Positions 63,357 through 64,000 of a stretch of DNA of 64,000 bases are shown piece by piece. Position 1 is the stretch's first letter. Each line of letters begins with the position of its first letter. The DNA is taken from the NCBI RefSeq assembly GCF_900176355.1, contig NZ_FWXI01000001.1, positions 124,001 to 188,000 of the forward strand. The letters are read 5' to 3'. The notes below the pieces were generated by a model. The model searched no databases. It was not told the DNA's origin and was given only the letters and a program-made list of their open reading frames with translations. This DNA comes from Sporomusa malonica (GTDB lineage: Bacteria > Bacillota > Negativicutes > Sporomusales > Sporomusaceae). The position numbers and the translations under genes were made by a program.

Positions 63357-64000
63357 ATGGAAAAAGTTTATGCTAGAACAACCGGAATCTGTAAAGATAT
63401 GGTCAGCGGCTTTTGCCCCGGCTGTATGCACGGTACCATTATCAAACTAATCGGTGAAGTTCTTGATGAGATGGGCATTATGGATAAAACAGCATGCGTA
63501 CTTGGAATCGGGTGCTGTGGACTTCATATGGAATATATGACCTATGATAACACTACGGCGCCTCATGGACGCGCCTGTGCTGTGGCCACAGGTATTAAAA
63601 GAGCAAATCCGGATTCCTTGGTGTATACGTATCAAGGAGATGGAGATTTTGCCTCTATCGGACTTGGTGAATCAATTTCAGCAGCAAACCGTGGTGAAAA
63701 CATTTCTGTTATCTTTGTAAACAATGGTATTTATGGTATGACGGGAGGCCAGATGGCTCCTACGACATTAATGGGTATGAAAGCAAGTACAGCCCCTAAA
63801 GGACGTATCGCTGAGGAACATGGATATCCAATGCATATGTGTGAAATATTAAACCAGCTTACGGCTCCAGCCTATTTAGAGCGTACAAGCTGCAATACTC
63901 CGGCAAATGTAATGAAAACGAAAAAGGCAATCAGAAAAGCATTTGAAAACCAGTTGAATGGTAAAGGCTTCTCAATGGTTGAAATCGTAACAAATTGTCC
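63357..64000 (+). CDS. korB: 2-oxoacid:ferredoxin oxidoreductase, beta subunit (partial, cut by window end)
   Basis: 214 residues visible. CPGCMHG near 22, the TPP/Mg motif GDGDFASIGLGE and VNNGIYGMTGGQMAPTT identify the TPP-binding beta chain. It starts 13 bases after korA with TAGGAGGG. A gamma subunit probably follows outside the window. Confidence 0.9.
   Translation, partial: MEKVYARTTGICKDMVSGFCPGCMHGTIIKLIGEVLDEMGIMDKTACVLGIGCCGLHMEYMTYDNTTAPHGRACAVATGIKRANPDSLVYTYQGDGDFASIGLGESISAANRGENISVIFVNNGIYGMTGGQMAPTTLMGMKASTAPKGRIAEEHGYPMHMCEILNQLTAPAYLERTSCNTPANVMKTKKAIRKAFENQLNGKGFSMVEIVTNC

Noticed and set aside
1-64000. CRISPR arrays, tRNA or rRNA genes
   Set aside because: No regularly spaced short repeats, no cloverleaf with a normal T-arm, and no rRNA-like blocks were seen; the CTCCACCA motifs of R2 are not part of complete tRNAs.

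Overview
The window looks like chromosomal DNA of a spore-forming, Gram-negative-type (diderm) Firmicute of the Negativicutes, most likely a Sporomusaceae relative. Two features of the sequence support this. A complete RND pump has its own TolC-type outer-membrane channel, which needs an outer membrane, and there is a CotF-type spore-coat protein. Sigma-54 control, a 2-oxoacid:ferredoxin oxidoreductase and a UroD-type methyltransferase fit an anaerobe. I saw no tRNA, rRNA or CRISPR array.

Layout. 1-1175: an Ada-type activator (cut by the window edge) and a cysteine-rich CCG protein. 1340-5797: a sulfite/nitrite reductase, an orphan branched-chain-type binding lipoprotein and cysteine synthase. 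The reductase and cysK each have a short leader carrying the same antiterminator/terminator design. 5942-12516: a TetR regulator with palindromic operators, then an adaptor/RND/TolC efflux operon. 12733-21529: a chemoreceptor, another TetR, a secreted lipase, a CBO0543-type membrane protein, a PocR-PAS-GGDEF cyclase, and a Fur/Zur regulator with a ZnuA lipoprotein. 22114-26673: a large AT-rich single gene (nuclease-like domain, STAND/NACHT-like NTPase, long helical tail) that looks like an anti-phage protein. It sits between two copies of a dispersed repeat. 26952-40694: a Tat-exported phosphoesterase, a LytTR/GHKL two-component pair, a DUF3089 hydrolase, a second chemoreceptor, a LysR/UroD-methyltransferase pair, a glycerophosphodiesterase, an HD-GYP protein and a CotF coat protein. 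40933-48859: kdpFABCDE. 49372-52791: a small hypothetical, a 2-hydroxyacid dehydrogenase, and a graveyard made of a class IIC intron fragment, a broken transposase and a Crp/Fnr remnant.

53010-64000 is the most coherent system. A sigma-54 enhancer-binding activator is followed by three -24/-12 promoters. Each has a palindrome CGGAA-N6-TTCCG placed 85-87 bp upstream of its -24 element. The three promoters serve an MFS carrier plus a membrane protein, a MatC-like carrier, and an operon of CoA transferase, HMG-CoA-lyase-type enzyme, P-loop ATPase and 2-oxoacid:ferredoxin oxidoreductase. This reads as uptake of an organic acid, CoA activation, retro-aldol/Claisen cleavage and ferredoxin-linked oxidation of the 2-oxoacid; the substrate is not known.

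Two dispersed repeat families run through the window, called R1 and R2 here. R1: 4690, 12545 (degenerate), 21581. R2: 14451 (partial), 21771, 26818, 32519, 51082. Each includes a terminator-like hairpin.
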